NCBI RefSeq assembly: GCF_000149955.1
Contig: NC_030997.1
Span: 1,054,001-1,118,000, forward strand
Source of the DNA: Fusarium oxysporum f. sp. lycopersici 4287
Taxonomy: Eukaryota > Ascomycota > Sordariomycetes > Hypocreales > Nectriaceae
DNA: 64,000 nt
Direction of reading: 5' to 3'
Position 1 is the stretch's first letter, and each line of letters opens with the position of its first letter. The notes beneath the pieces are model-generated. The model was not told the origin of the DNA. It worked only from the letters and a program-made list of their open reading frames with translations, and did no database searches. The position numbers and the translations under genes were made by a program. Shown here piece by piece: positions 32,739 through 44,170 of the stretch.

Positions 32739-33977
32739 TTAAGCACTCTTTGTGCCATTGAAAGACTTCTTCTGGATCCAAGCATCAACAATACCAGCAA
32801 TCTGCATGTTATTCTTCTCAACATGCAAGAAATGACCGTTGCCCTTGATACCCCAGTCAGCCAACTTGATCCACTCAGGCTTGCCACCAGCCTGCTTGAG
32901 GAAGTCGATAACACAGTGATCGTATGTGATGTGAACAGAAGCTTCACCAGTCAAGAGCAGGTAAGGAACCTTGTTGATCTGAGGAAGCTTGCGGGCGGGC
33001 TCGACTTGAAGATAGCAGTTGCGATGAGCCAGAGTCTCCTCTCCAACGGACTCGCTTTCAAGTTCTAAAAGACAGTGTTAGCAAAGGTTACTGAAAGAGA
33101 GGGTGGTGGTGAGCTTACCGGATGGGTCGCTGACTGGAGGATCGTAAGTCACAGGTGTGTTGGTCAAACCCCAAGGCGAACCAGCAAATCCACCTAGACC
33201 CTCAGCATAAGACCAGAAAGGTGAAGTAGCAGCCTCGAGATTGATGCTACCAGCGATGTACTCGGGGCAATCGTTGGAAAGCAGAAGAGGATTCCTGCTA
33301 CCAAGCGAATGGGAGATGAGAAAGGCCTTCTCGCCAAGGAGAGAAAGAAGCTCGCAACCACCGGCACGGAGAGCGTTCTCCTGGCCGACAAAGTTGGTGG
33401 TAAGAGGAATCAGCGACTTCTTGAACTGGTCGTACACAAGGTCACCATCGGCTCCGGTACCAGGCCACTGGGTGTGCAGCTTAGCTTGGGGATAGGTCTC
33501 ATAGTTCTCGGGAGAGGTGAAGAACTTCATGACAGTCTCAGTAGCAGAACCCGCGGCCATGGGGAAGCTAGCAATAGCGTTCTCAGCACTGCGACCGATG
33601 GCATTGTTATCCACTAAGTACACGACATAGCCCCTCTTGGTGAAGTAGCTAGCCCATCCCTCACGGTTATCGGGTGTGTTGAGCCAAGTACTTCCCGATA
33701 GACCACCACCGTGGAAGAAGACAAGAGGATGCTTCTGAGTCCACTGCTTAGTAGGCGTCAACTTCTCCACGTAGACTTGATCAACGGTGATGGTTCCGGA
33801 AGTCCCCTTTGCAGAGCGACCGCCGATGTAGAAGAAATCTCTCGTGTAGGGGACCTCATTCGAGCGGCAGTGCATGCTAATGGCGTTCGTGCCAGTGCAA
33901 TCCACCTTGCGCTCTTGGACAGGAGACGCTAGGGCGCCGCCGAGGAAGAGCAGCGAATTGAGAACGAAACGCGCCAT
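32739..33977 (-). CDS. secreted alpha/beta hydrolase, esterase 713-like
   Basis: Two exons (33977-33119 and 33064-32739) across a 54-nt intron give 394 residues. Residues 1-18 (MARFVLNSLLFLGGALAS) are a signal peptide. The enzyme core has oxyanion motif VFFHGGGLSGSTW, TPDNREGWASYF, nucleophile elbow SHSLGS, and the terminal catalytic His in GIKGNGHFLHVEKN. The pattern RDFFYIGGRSAKGTSGTITVDQVYVEKL is typical of the esterase 713-like group of fungal and bacterial hydrolases. It would act outside the cell on an ester. It follows the transporter convergently (125 bp between stops). Confidence 0.87.
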
Positions 33978-34415
33978 TGTAATTAATTAAGTAATTGGGG
34001 GGATGAAAATGAATGGCTGCCAGAAAAATACTCTGGACTTTTGTCTAAACGAGTGGCTGGTGATTAAGGACGTAGAGAGTGGCGATTCTCTATGTTCGAG
34101 ATGAATAAAATGTACGGGAATTGGGAGGTTTATAGCAAGGCAAGGGTCCAATATGCTGTAGTATTCCGTTCTCGCGCCAATCGCATTGCGTGAGTGAGAC
34201 TAAACGAACGTCGTGGAGATGGGACATGGGTTCCCAGAAAGGGGATGCTTGGCAAAGGATTTAAGGAAGAAATCAGCATCAAATGTTGGCCGATCTAATC
34301 TCAAGACAGGACAAGTTTTCTATACTCTCCTGACATATAGAAATATATTTATAAACGACTCACCAAAACCTTCTAATCTTCATTCAGGCTCCAAATCGTC
34401 AAGACTCCACATACA
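33978..34415. other. intergenic, divergent promoters
   Basis: Promoter region of the secreted esterase (minus) and the small gene at 34416 (plus). No other feature recognised. Confidence 0.4.
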
Positions 34416-34735
34416 ATGACTTCCTCAGAGCCGATCGAACGATTCTTACACGATGCCAATCCTAAGGGCCCAGTAAGCCGTTCGCCGTTAGATCTCAATA
34501 ACGTTAGCATGGCCCGGATATACGGAGAAATTACCGCGCCGCATTATGCCAGGAACCCATCGCTCGGCACCAAGGCCCTTTTACCCTGTCTGGGTCATCC
34601 GAGTTGACGGATCCAATAGAAGAGAAGCGGACGGGGTATTTCAAGGTTGGAGGATTTAATTCCCGGTATCTAAGCGGGGCTTCCACTCAACCTCGAACCA
34701 TTGCTGCATCGTCTGCAACGGTGCTGCTGCGATGA
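34416..34735 (+). pseudogene. small hypothetical protein, apparent frameshift
   Basis: The first frame (34416-34607) encodes MTSSEPIERFLHDANPKGPV... with a protein-like Pro/Ala/Arg composition. It runs into a TGA, but the frame shifted by one (about 34574-34735) continues with TGYFKVGGFNSRYLSGAST and ends at TGA 34733-34735. The switch lies around the run CCCTTTTACCC at 34576-34586, a plausible slippage site. No GT-AG intron fits cleanly. Either a recently broken gene, an assembly error, or two unrelated frames. Function unknown. Confidence 0.35.
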
Positions 34736-34875
34736 TACTTGCTACTGAGAAACCATGTGTCTTGTAGAAAGATAAATGGGTTGTAGATATCGTTTTTGTA
34801 TTAACAAGAAAATCTTTTTGAATGTTGATCAGCAACCGATAGACTAAACTTGGGTCTTCTTCCTCGACCTTTTAC

Positions 34876-36236
34876 CTATTTTGCATGATAATTCTTCATC
34901 CCCGGATCCGAATCATAAGTCAACTCGACCTCATCCGTCCTCAAAATCCCCATTTCCACAACACCACCCTTATCCCCACCAATAATATTCTCAATCGAGT
35001 CCGAATCCCCCGCCGTAGCCCTCCTGACGGTCGTGGTGTTCCTCGTATCATGCTCCAGGTCCGTCCATCCCTGCGTTCTAGATCTCGAGTGGGAACCCGA
35101 CGTTCCAATCTTTGTCTTTATGGAGCTCCACGTCCCCATTATCGCTGCATCCAAAACAGGGAGTGAGGCGGTAAGTGTGCCGAATGTCAGGTCCAGCACG
35201 GTCCAGCGCATGGCGGATGTGAATTGCCAGCACGAGTCGTTGGTTATGGTGACCATTGTTTGCTGGAGGAGTCCACCGAGGACTGTTGTGCCGCCGACAA
35301 GCCAGATGAAGAAGAGACGGGCTTTTTTGGCGGTGTTAATCTTGACGTACCAAAGGATGATGATTGGTGCGAGAAGAAGAACAATACTCTGAGAGAATAA
35401 TGTTAGAAATGCATTTGATGGCAGAGAAGCACCTCAGCTCACCTGCGCAACATGCATGCTGCTCAAGAATTTATTCTGTAGACCAGTGTCTATGCACACT
35501 GGTGGCTTGTCCAAAGAACCACCAAACTTCTTGTCCCACGCAAACTGAATGGGATTGCATGTGAACACGAACCCTTCGCAAAGTCAATACCACCCATCAG
35601 TCCAGCGCAAGGCCCAACTTACAAAATATCGCGAGAAGGATGTAGATCACCACCGTACCAAGAAAGATATCCGCAAAGAGCCTCCACTTCTTCGATGCTC
35701 TATCCGCAAGTCGACGAACGAACAATGTGATCGAAACCTTGATCAGCCCGACCGAGACGTAGAAGATGATCCTGCATACCGATAGGTAGTAGAAATAGAG
35801 ATTGTATTCTTCGTAGGTGCTTTCGTATGTATGTCGACCGGCGCCTGTTTCCGCGAGCATCGCTATAACAATGCATGGATAGCTGACGGCCAAAGACTAA
35901 AAATGTCAACAAGATTTGATTCGAATGTACCGATTTACTCACTGCAGCGGCTATAATGGCCAAGTCGTCTGCTCCAAACTGTGTCCTCGCGCCCTTGAGA
36001 CGAATGATAACTCTTGCAACCGTCGGTACAACAATCGCCAGTATAACCAAGATCATACCCGCCAAGATTGCAGGTTTCTTCGACTCGTCGGGTGGATTTT
36101 CAGGTCGCTGGATCGAAAACACCAAGCCTGCGCTCGCGTTGAGATTGTTGAGGCCATATGTACGAAGAATACCGCGAACGATATAGAAATCATCTTCAGT
36201 AGCAGGCGGTTCGCCTACAAACGCTGAGTTCACCAT
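34876..36236 (-). CDS. SAT4/rhodopsin-domain integral membrane protein
   Basis: Begins MVNSAFVGEPPATEDDF at 36236. Exons read in order give seven hydrophobic helices: ILAGMILVILAIVVPTVARVI, a segment after FGADDLAIIAAA, the YLSVCRIIFYVSVGLIKVSITLF helix, IFLGTVVIYILLAIFC, SIVLLLAPIIILWYV and LFFIWLVGGTTVLGG. The motif RxxKGARTQFGADDLAII and the WDLTFGTLTASLPVLD-like C-terminal block are those of the fungal rhodopsin-domain (SAT4, PTH11-related) family. The cytosolic tail is Ser/Thr/Asp-rich. Three or more short introns (around 35895-35940, 35570-35620, 35395-35440) are needed. Members are putative surface receptors; ligand unknown. Confidence 0.85.
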
Positions 36237-37754
36237 TTCGAAAAGTCTTTGACATGACGTTCACGAAAGCAATGAAAGTGCCGAACCGTCACGATATATT
36301 ATCCGACAAACTGTCTTGCCTCTCGTACTACCCTCCTCTCCTGGACCTTGCACCCAATGCATCTTGGCGAATGTAAATGGTGCGATTCCGAAAAATGAGG
36401 ATTTTGCCACGGGCTTAGGTCCTGTTTCAGGCGTGGAGCTCCTGCTTATTCTGGCCATCTCCCGTTTTTCCAGAACCCAGTCATTGTCCCAAGCGGCGCA
36501 GAGTACTTTTTGAATGTGCTTGATGGAGTGACCTGTAACCGAGCTCTCGGGACAAAAGCAATTAGTATTCAATAAGCATATAATAACCATTATATGCTTT
36601 CGCTTAAACTGGATCATATGAGTGGTTATTTCCGACGTTATAGCAGCCGTCTTAAAACGAACGATACTTGCAGAGCCGGCGCTCGGCTCTGAACAGGGCG
36701 CCGGAGAAATTGAACAAAGCCGTGAAACACAGTGGCTTTCCGAACTATCGGGCCAAACAACATGCCTCCCTTCAAAACCCTAAGTGAGGCTGCCCGTTCA
36801 TGCTTGAGTAAATCAGTGGATCTTGGATCCATGATGAGATTTTAGCGAATATCCGACAGGAATTGGAGCGTGCGCTGCTAAATGGACAAATGAAATTGTT
36901 AGCATATCTTCCGTAATTACCATTGTATATCGTTCTCGTTTAATTCCGCGAGAAACTTGCAAGAAAAAAGCTTATGGCAGTGTTGACTCAAGTCTCACTA
37001 TTGTCGATGCCTGTCCGAGAGTCTATGTCACCAACACAGTGAACGATGTGGTAGCGAATATCTCGTCAATCGAAATATCAGGATTGCGGAGCTTGCATTT
37101 CGATCCCCGGCTAGGTTTCTCTGATCTTTATGGCGATCCTCGTCAAGATATCCAAGAAAAACTTGGATATCTTGGCTTGCTGATCGTAAACCACCGCTCT
37201 GACAGGAGACAACAGCAAGCCTGTTCATATCTTTTGAGGCTACTACCATAAATTGCAAGGTACCATCACTTATAATCGACTTTTTCACTGGTTATTTGAA
37301 ACACATTTCTGATCTAGCTCATTTCACAGAGGTCATAAGTGAGGCCGACATACAGGGTAACATCTATGCCGTGTTGTCAGTGTTAGTTTGACATCTTCAC
37401 GCTTCCGTACAAACGTATAAGTCCATAGTGTAGCTTATCTTTGTGAAACCTGCCTCTTGAATGTACCTGATAAAAGCATTGTATTGATGCTGCGCTTATT
37501 GTTTGGCAGAATGTTCACTGCCCTTATCTTGCATTGTAGCGTCATAGTATCAAGCATGAGGCTAGAAAAACGTCTTCACTGCCGCAAAACACGGTCCAAA
37601 ACATATCAGGAAGTACCATTGTCAGATAAGATGCTTTTGTATATTGATAGTATTTTGGACAACTTTGACAAATCATGGCATTCGGTCCCCTGGTGGTATC
37701 GCGCCTATGCTTGACAATCACTATTCTCTCATAACCACCTACTCCTAGGACTCC
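36237..37754. other. intergenic, nothing recognised
   Basis: 1.5 kb with several short ORFs on both strands that lack protein character or start context. No repeats noticed. Confidence 0.4.
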
Positions 37755-38126
37755 TTAGTCACCCAAGTAAAAGTAGTGCTGCCCATTAAACTCAGCACAA
37801 TCAACACTAATGCTGTTACTCTGCGAGCCAACGTCCCAAGTCTGACAATCCGAAGAGCAATCATCGGTAGGACAAGCTCCCATCTTGGCAGGCGTTCTGC
37901 TGTCGGTGCCGGTCACGAGGGCTTGGAATGCCATGAAGCATCTGCCATCGGGGCAGATATCTGAAAGGTCTGCGCAGATGTTGTTGCCCTTGACCCAACT
38001 GAGAGGCTGCGACTTTTCGCCAGCTGTGAATTGGGGGCAGCCATCGTCTTTGACCTTAATTTGGCCGCCGTATTGAGCTGAAGTGAAGCCGAGGAAGAGA
38101 AGGGCTGATGCGACGATGGATTTCAT
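37755..38126 (-). CDS. small secreted cysteine-rich protein
   Basis: 123 residues, single exon. Signal peptide MKSIVASALLFLGFTSA with cleavage likely after TSA. The mature chain of about 106 residues has eight cysteines (positions 30, 51, 58, 63, 85, 90, 94, 110), enough for four disulfides, and no transmembrane segment or GPI signal. Size and cysteine density are those of fungal effector candidates or small secreted antimicrobial-like proteins. No family recognised, and nothing in the neighbourhood points to its role. The gene stands alone between long noncoding stretches. Confidence 0.72.
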   Translation of the reverse strand: MKSIVASALLFLGFTSAQYGGQIKVKDDGCPQFTAGEKSQPLSWVKGNNICADLSDICPDGRCFMAFQALVTGTDSRTPAKMGACPTDDCSSDCQTWDVGSQSNSISVDCAEFNGQHYFYLGD

Positions 38127-38889
38127 GATGGAGTTACTTAAGTTGATTATCTGAGATTGCAGGAATCCGTAATACCGGTTGAAGTTCTTGGTTCTGGATG
38201 AAACTCGGGAATTCTTATAAAAGATTTAGGAAGAGGTTTAGATAAGGTAAATTTAAGTAGTTAATGTTTCCTACTTTATACAATTATCTCCTGTGTCGTG
38301 TTGCTTTATTTCAGCTCAAGTCGTTGATCTGTATTATGCTGTGCCCATATAATGGAAGCAACTCGTCAGCGTCAGATTTTAGTTCATCATGGGTTTTATA
38401 TCACACCGCGAAAGGAACGGTAGTGCTCAAAACAGCGGATCTGAAGGAAGGATAGTGGATATCATCCCCCATAAAAGGATGCAGAAGGAATGTTTGATCG
38501 GCGTACTCAGACTCTCGGCATGAAATATCTCGTCAGATCTTGAGTTTCTGTATCAATCACCCCATGTCCGAGTCCCGTTTTGAGGCTGAGCTGTTCAGGC
38601 CATCATCGATTGTCAGTCTTCACAAGTCTGGTAAATATGAAAGTCTTTCGATGTCTGCGACCTCTAAAACCTCGATGTAAGTAATGAATAAATAATTTAA
38701 GAGAACCAATGAGGCTGGAAGCCTTTTATTTACAGGCATTCTCTCATGAACACCATGTTGAGACCATGACCTGGACCCATACGCTACTGTGGCAATAGAT
38801 TTTCTTTATTATTGAAGGTCTAGGTACTTAGCTTTTGCTAGCAGACCACCAGCCATCGAACTCCGCTACAGCAGGTTCCAACCTGTTCA
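38127..38889. other. intergenic, nothing recognised
   Basis: Upstream region of the Cys-rich secreted protein gene and 5' flank of tRNA-Asp. No coding signal. Confidence 0.4.
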
Positions 38890-38961
38890 TCTTCCGTAGT
38901 ATAGTGGTCAGTATGCAAGCTTGTCACGCTTGAGACCCGGGTTCAATTCCCGGCGGGAGAG
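38890..38961 (+). tRNA. tRNA-Asp(GTC)
   Basis: Acceptor TCTTCCG pairs with CGGGAGA (one T-G pair), discriminator G. Anticodon arm CAAGC-TTGTCAC-GCTTG gives GTC. T arm CCGGGTTCAATTCCCGG. 72 nt without intron. A T-rich polymerase III terminator follows from about 38985. Confidence 0.94.
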
Positions 38962-39276
38962 TCGCCTCATGATCTAATCATGCTTTCTTTTTTTTCGTTT
39001 TTTCCCATTTTTTTGATTTTTTTTTACTGCGGATCACTTCTCCTCTCCGTATTGATGATAAATGCCTCAACGGATATCGCTTAGAAGAGCGCGTTTTATA
39101 TACAAAGTATAGTTAGGGGAATTATAAGTCAGAGACCAAGTTTATAATATAAGTTAAGAAATATTTTATAATAAAATATCTTTAAAAATAAGTTATTATA
39201 AAGTAAAGTTTTAATAAATAGGTATAATAAATACTAAGAAAGATTTAATTCAGAAAGTCTTTAATAAAGGATATCC
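38962..39276. other. AT-rich spacer
   Basis: After a poly-T terminator region comes about 200 bp of very AT-rich, TA-dense sequence (39100-39260). Similar in look to the RIP-degraded tracts at 9.3 and 17.5 kb, though short. Confidence 0.4.
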
Positions 39277-39810
39277 CTAGTATGGAAAGAAAGTTCTGGT
39301 AATAGCACTACTGGGAACTCCTCCCTGCTCGGCGCCGAATACCTTGAAGTCCTCTCTGTTGAAATAAATGGTGACATTGCCGGCCAAGAGCTGACCATCG
39401 ACCAAGCTGAACACATTTGCATTACCATAAATTTTGGATGGGGATGTGATGAATCCTGATTTGGCCATAATCACGAGGAGAGAGGTTACGAATATTTAGC
39501 ATGCCAAGAGTCACAAAAGGGCCAAATGGAAGGCCGGCAGCACAGGTATATGTCAATCCACAAAATATTCAACATGCTAATTAGGCTAGCCAGCGTTCAA
39601 AATGATGATCAGAGGAAGAATAGACACTTGAGCGTCATCCAGCTCTGCTGATACCAAGACCGGGAATGTTCCCAATTTGGAAAGTCCACAGGTGGAATAA
39701 CACAATTTGAAAGGTGAGATCTCCGTGAGCTCTGAATGGACAACGCTTATGACCGGACTCTTCAAGGGCGCTCCCGACCACCAAATTGATTCAGGCTCCC
39801 TTGCAGTCAT
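39277..39810 (-). CDS. possible two-exon hypothetical gene
   Basis: Two frames have protein-like composition: upstream 39810-39586 (MTAREPESIWWSGAPLK..., ending AELDDAQV) and downstream 39474-39277 with YGNANVFSLVDGQLLAGN and FGAEQGGVPSSAITRTFFP. An acceptor CAG just before GFITSPS near 39455 could join them, but no donor in the right phase was found with confidence. No domain recognised. Treat as a low-confidence candidate or gene remnant. Confidence 0.25.
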
Positions 39811-40869
39811 TTGAAAAGCGGTATTTAAGGAAACTTCTTGTTTTGATTCTTAGTGAATGACTAAATCAGCTTTATTGGATCTAGAAAATCAACGACTAGC
39901 GATAAATTGAAGGAAGGGATGAAGATATTTGATCTAAGCTATGTTTACGTGCTTATGTCACGACTGACCAAAACAACACTCAAAATAGGTATTCAGAGAT
40001 GCTTATAGTTTCATTATCGAACACGATAAGACAGAAATAATTTAACAGATACCAATGGCTGATCAAATTTGATTAACAAGTTTGATATGAAGCAAGGGAT
40101 AGTCGTGGTCTCAGACACCTGGGCCCAACGACGATCTCGATTGGAGGCCGGGTCTCTTGATTGGCTTCAAGACTGATATGTCTTAAGCCGACATGTCATC
40201 CAGCATGTAGCCACCAATCTCCATATCGAACGACAGTTTCGGGAAGTCGTGTCTGGGTTTATTGCGCGAGTTGATCACTAAAATGCCGCAGCTAGGGGAA
40301 CGTTGACAGCCTCATCCATACATGTAGACCCAGGATAATCCGCTAGCGCTGTCAAGAAAATTCCAAGTCCCATTACCGTTATACTTGATGTCCTCGATGT
40401 TTTATTTGGAGACCTTCCTATGCATAGTTGTGACTGGGCCTTCAGCGTCACCAAGATTGTCTCCATTTGCATAGTGGATAATGATCAGACTTATTATTGA
40501 ACAGAGAAGAGATTGTATATAAGATTGACAATATATGTCTTCAGGTTGCGACAATCAATCGTGCAACAACAATAATATTAGGAAGGATGAAGCGACAGGC
40601 GGTTTCCGTATCGCGATAAGACTCCTTCAAGCTACACCGTGAAAGATTTCCTAATCGGGTATGAAGATAGGTCACTTCTCGTATCAATTGTCGTTTTCCA
40701 ACTAACGTCAAGTCGTTAGAAAGCGGGGTTCATGATGCGCATCTTCCCCTTTCAACTGTCGCGTGCAGATCAGCATGATAAGGCAATCCTCAATTGAACT
40801 AATGGCTTTTCAACGGTCATTGGTATCAAACGCTGAATCTTGAGACTCTTCGTGGAAACTTGGTCCGAA
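39811..40869. other. intergenic, nothing firm
   Basis: Promoter side of the 40870 regulator gene. A minus-strand frame at 40278-40472 is open but has no recognised character. Nothing else seen. Confidence 0.35.
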
Positions 40870-42474
40870 ATGCGGAATATTCGCCTCGATTCTTTGCCGT
40901 CGGATCGTGAGGTTGCTTCTCAGAGTGAGTGAGGTCGATGTCTGCTTAGAACTATTTACTCATTTCCAGATTGCAAAACATGTGTGAGAAGGCGAATAAA
41001 ATGCGACCGAAGTGTTCCTTCGTGTCAGAAATGTTGTAGTCGAGGACTCGAATGTCCAGGCTACGGCCTTCGTTTGAGATGGGGTCAGGGAGTGGCGAGC
41101 AGAGGCAAATTGATCGGGAAATCAGTCCCGTTACGACCTCAGATCAAGCATGGTGTACCACGCACACACAAACAATCAAGGACCCTTCGCATGAAGAAGC
41201 ATACCGATGACGAAAACTCTCCCCGTTGCCAACCTCAAATAGCCACTGAAAATTCTTTGGCTGTATTGCACACAAAGCAGAATGTCGAGCTTGTCGATCG
41301 TCACGTCCGACAAGCAGCTCATGCAGTCCTCTTTCAACATTTCAACCACGAAGTCGCATCAAAGCTTGCGTGGCTGGATGGGCCCAAGAACCCATGGCGA
41401 ACTCTCGTACTTCCTCTTGCGCAACGCTCATCCTGCTTGCGGCTATCAACGCTGGGTTTGGCAGCAGCACATATGTCTGTCGTGTCTCCCCAAGATAAGT
41501 CAGCGCTTGTTCAGATTCACCGAAATCTTCGAGATGCGACTCTATGTCACCTAAACCGGCAAATGGAATCCGAGCTGAAGCGCGGAGTAGCGCGGTGCGA
41601 TAAGATTACCGAAGCCTCGGTTCTCATCGAGATTATCCTCACCATGATTTCTTTATGCTATGCAGAAATGTTCATACCGAACTCGACGAGATGGAGACTC
41701 CACCTCAGCGGTGTCCGCACAGGATTCGATAGATATGACCTCGCAAATCCACACGAAAAGGTAATTTCTCAGTTCTTCATCGAAGAACTTGACTACCTGG
41801 AGGCTTTCGGGAGTATATCGACATTCAGCTCAGCTTTGAGACGCCATAGGCCCATCTCACAGCACGCGACCTCTGATGACTACTTCAAAGAATTTACCGA
41901 AGCGCTTTATGAGATTACGGTTACCGAGAGAGCCCGAGATAACGCTATTAGGACAGGGAAGATACTTGCTGGCACGGATATGACTGTGTGGCAAGACAAG
42001 CTCACGAGGTCTTATGACTCCGTTTGCGCCCGCATTGACTCTACCCCATCACAAGATGTCTCTCTCCAGATAGGCCTTAAGTCTGTTCTCAAAGCTCAAT
42101 ACTACGCTTGCCTGGTGTACAGCTACCAAGCTCTTGCTTCAGAGGCGGGAAGGTCAGTAGCTACTCCTCCGCTACTTGATTGTCTCTACAACGAAATCAT
42201 CTTCATGACATCCTGGCCAACAGAATCTGTTTCACACAACATCTCATTCCCGCTGTTCATACTTGGAACAGCTAGTCAGTTATACACCGAGAAGCAAGTC
42301 ATGATTGAGAGGCTTTTCACCGAAAACATAGCCGCGACAGGATTCTCCTGTAATTCAGCAGTATTGCAATTTTTGAGAGACTTCTGGAACGCAACAGCAG
42401 CTGGGTCGACTCAAAACTGGATACAGTATGCGAGAGACAACGAGGAGCGGATAAGCCCATTTATTGTGTTCTGA
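40870..42474 (+). CDS. Zn2Cys6 transcription factor
   Basis: Two exons (40870-40924 and 40970-42474) with a 45-nt intron give 519 residues. The intron falls just before the zinc cluster, as in many genes of this class; the cluster reads C-KT-C-VRRRIK-C-DRSVPS-C-QK-C-CSRGLE-C. The remainder is the fungal-specific TF domain type that follows C6 clusters of the Arg/ARCA-like group (KLAWLDGPKNPWRTLVLPLA, RNLRDATLCHLNRQM, MISLCYAEMF, WRLHLSGVRTGF). No coiled-coil linker is apparent. Its stop is only 16 bp from the stop of the convergent dioxygenase gene, so the 3' UTRs must overlap. Confidence 0.88.
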
Positions 42475-42490
42475 TCATAGCAGGATTGCT

Positions 42491-43530
42491 TTACATGAGC
42501 ACTGTCTCTTCGTCCTCCACTCCAAACAACACCTTCATTGGGTCTTGGTAGTTCATGAATCCCAACGATGGCTTACAAACGCCATAGCCAAGCAATCTTT
42601 GCGCTTGCGGTGTGAGCTGCCTCGCTCGCTCCAATGGTACCATGAGGAACTGGTTCTCCGCAGGGCGAAGAGTCGGCTTGCAGAGGAAGATACCTACTGT
42701 CTCGCGATACTCGTTTCTAAAAAGTCATTTAGTATGGGCACGATTTTCGAAATTTGCCTTCCGCTTACTGGGTGATGTTCTGTCCGCCAGCATGGTAGAG
42801 GTTGCCTAGAAAAATGAAAGCGTCGCCGGGTTCAAGTTCTGCGGGCACAGCTTCCTCGTCATATGGTCGTCGCTCACTATCCCAGAGATGCGATCCCGGA
42901 ATGCCGATCGTGGCACCGTTTTCTCTGGTGGTTCTGGTGAGAGCCGTCACGCAGCCAATCATGACTGGGAGCTCTTTGTCGTGGGGATGGTAGTCACTGC
43001 ATTCAGTCAGCGAATAGTTCCAGACCAATGCATTATGCAAGATTATTCCATCACTCGTTCCAGACCGTGGCAAAGGGGTATACTCACTCATCATCTCGAT
43101 GCAGAACCTGCTGTTTGCCACCAGGATTAACCCGAAACGCCACAGTGGACGAAACAATAGGCTTTCCGCTCACAGTAATCCTCTTCTCCCGCTCCCAATA
43201 CGTTAGCGACGAAGAGCAAAGCTCATTCGCAACATCGATGTAGAGGGGGTTACAGGCAAGTTCAACACACGCATCAGAAACATTAAATAAACCAGTTGCT
43301 CGCTGGGTTGTGACAGGGAAGAATCCAGATAAGTCTGGAATATCAGAGTCAAAATGGGGTTTGAGATCTGCCCTGATCTGTTCTGCTAGCTGGCGAGATA
43401 TAAGGTTCTCGACAATCACGCCGCCGTCACGTTTGATGGCTGCGACGAGGTTCTGTGGCGTCGTGGATGGTTCCGCTGCGTCCAGACGCACAAAAGATGG
43501 TTTAGTGGTAGCTGTGCTCAGTGAGGCCAT
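42491..43530 (-). CDS. phytanoyl-CoA dioxygenase (PhyH) family Fe(II)/2-oxoglutarate oxygenase
   Basis: Three exons (43530-43088, 42996-42769, 42716-42491) give 298 residues with phase kept at both junctions. The metal triad is visible: His and Asp in QVLHRDD (first exon end) and the distal His in FLGNLYHAGGQN. The 2-oxoglutarate Arg probably lies in the exon 3 segment EYRETVGIF, followed by the C-terminal block CKPTLRPAENQF. Family members hydroxylate lipids or fungal secondary metabolites; the small size and lack of a peroxisomal targeting tripeptide (C-terminus VLM) favour a metabolite tailoring or detoxification role in the cytosol. Convergent with a Zn2Cys6 regulator. Confidence 0.88.
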
Positions 43531-43691
43531 TTTGAAGCAGTTATAAGATCGATGGTTGTTATTGAGGCTCCTGTGAAGTCTTTATCATTATTTATAGACG
43601 TTATCTTGACTTCCTTCGTCTTGATATGACTCTATCGTTACAATGAAGCTGCATTCAATGGTTCTCACTAGCTCGTCACTAATCCAAGATA

Positions 43692-43847
43692 GGTTGGTCG
43701 GCAGAGAAAAGTCCACGCCACTTTCACATCGACCCAAGGCCTGGGGACTCACATGAGCACGCTATCCCGGGCTAGGCTGGTCGGGAGAGAAACGGCAACG
43801 CGGTGCATTCCGGGGAAGGCTTAACCTGGCTGCCCGGGAGAGAAACG
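43692..43847. repeat. three dispersed copies of a 20-bp motif
   Basis: Copies at 43692-43711, 43775-43794 and 43828-43847 share the consensus GGCTGGTCGGGAGAGAAACG with two to four mismatches. They are in direct orientation in the region between the divergent dioxygenase and permease genes (43531-44170), which otherwise has no coding signal. Possible regulatory array. Confidence 0.5.
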
Positions 43848-44170
43848 AGGCGCTTGCGTGGAATGATGGCAGCTGTAAACGATAGCAGGCTAGTTCATCA
43901 TTGGTGGTTGCTGTCCTGACGTTATCTTCCCCGCATTCGAGACCAGGATCTAGATTGCAGTCTTGGGTCAAGTTGCTTTGTGTATTCGCTTTGGGAAATT
44001 GGTTAATTATAGACCTTCCTGTTCTCAGTTCTACCATCCAGCTCTCCCTTTAAAGCATTGTTCCCAAATTGGTTCCTATTTTGCATCTTGGCATTGTTCC
44101 TATATTCTCCAGTCCATGATCGCGCCACATTCTCAAGAAAGATATCATCTACCTCCGAACTCCACTGGAT

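Noticed and set aside
35033..35392. 119-residue plus-strand ORF in the SAT4-type gene
   Set aside because: Antisense shadow of the C-terminal exon of the membrane protein.
40278..40472. 65-residue minus-strand ORF upstream of the 40870 regulator
   Set aside because: No motif, no partner exon and no conserved-looking composition.
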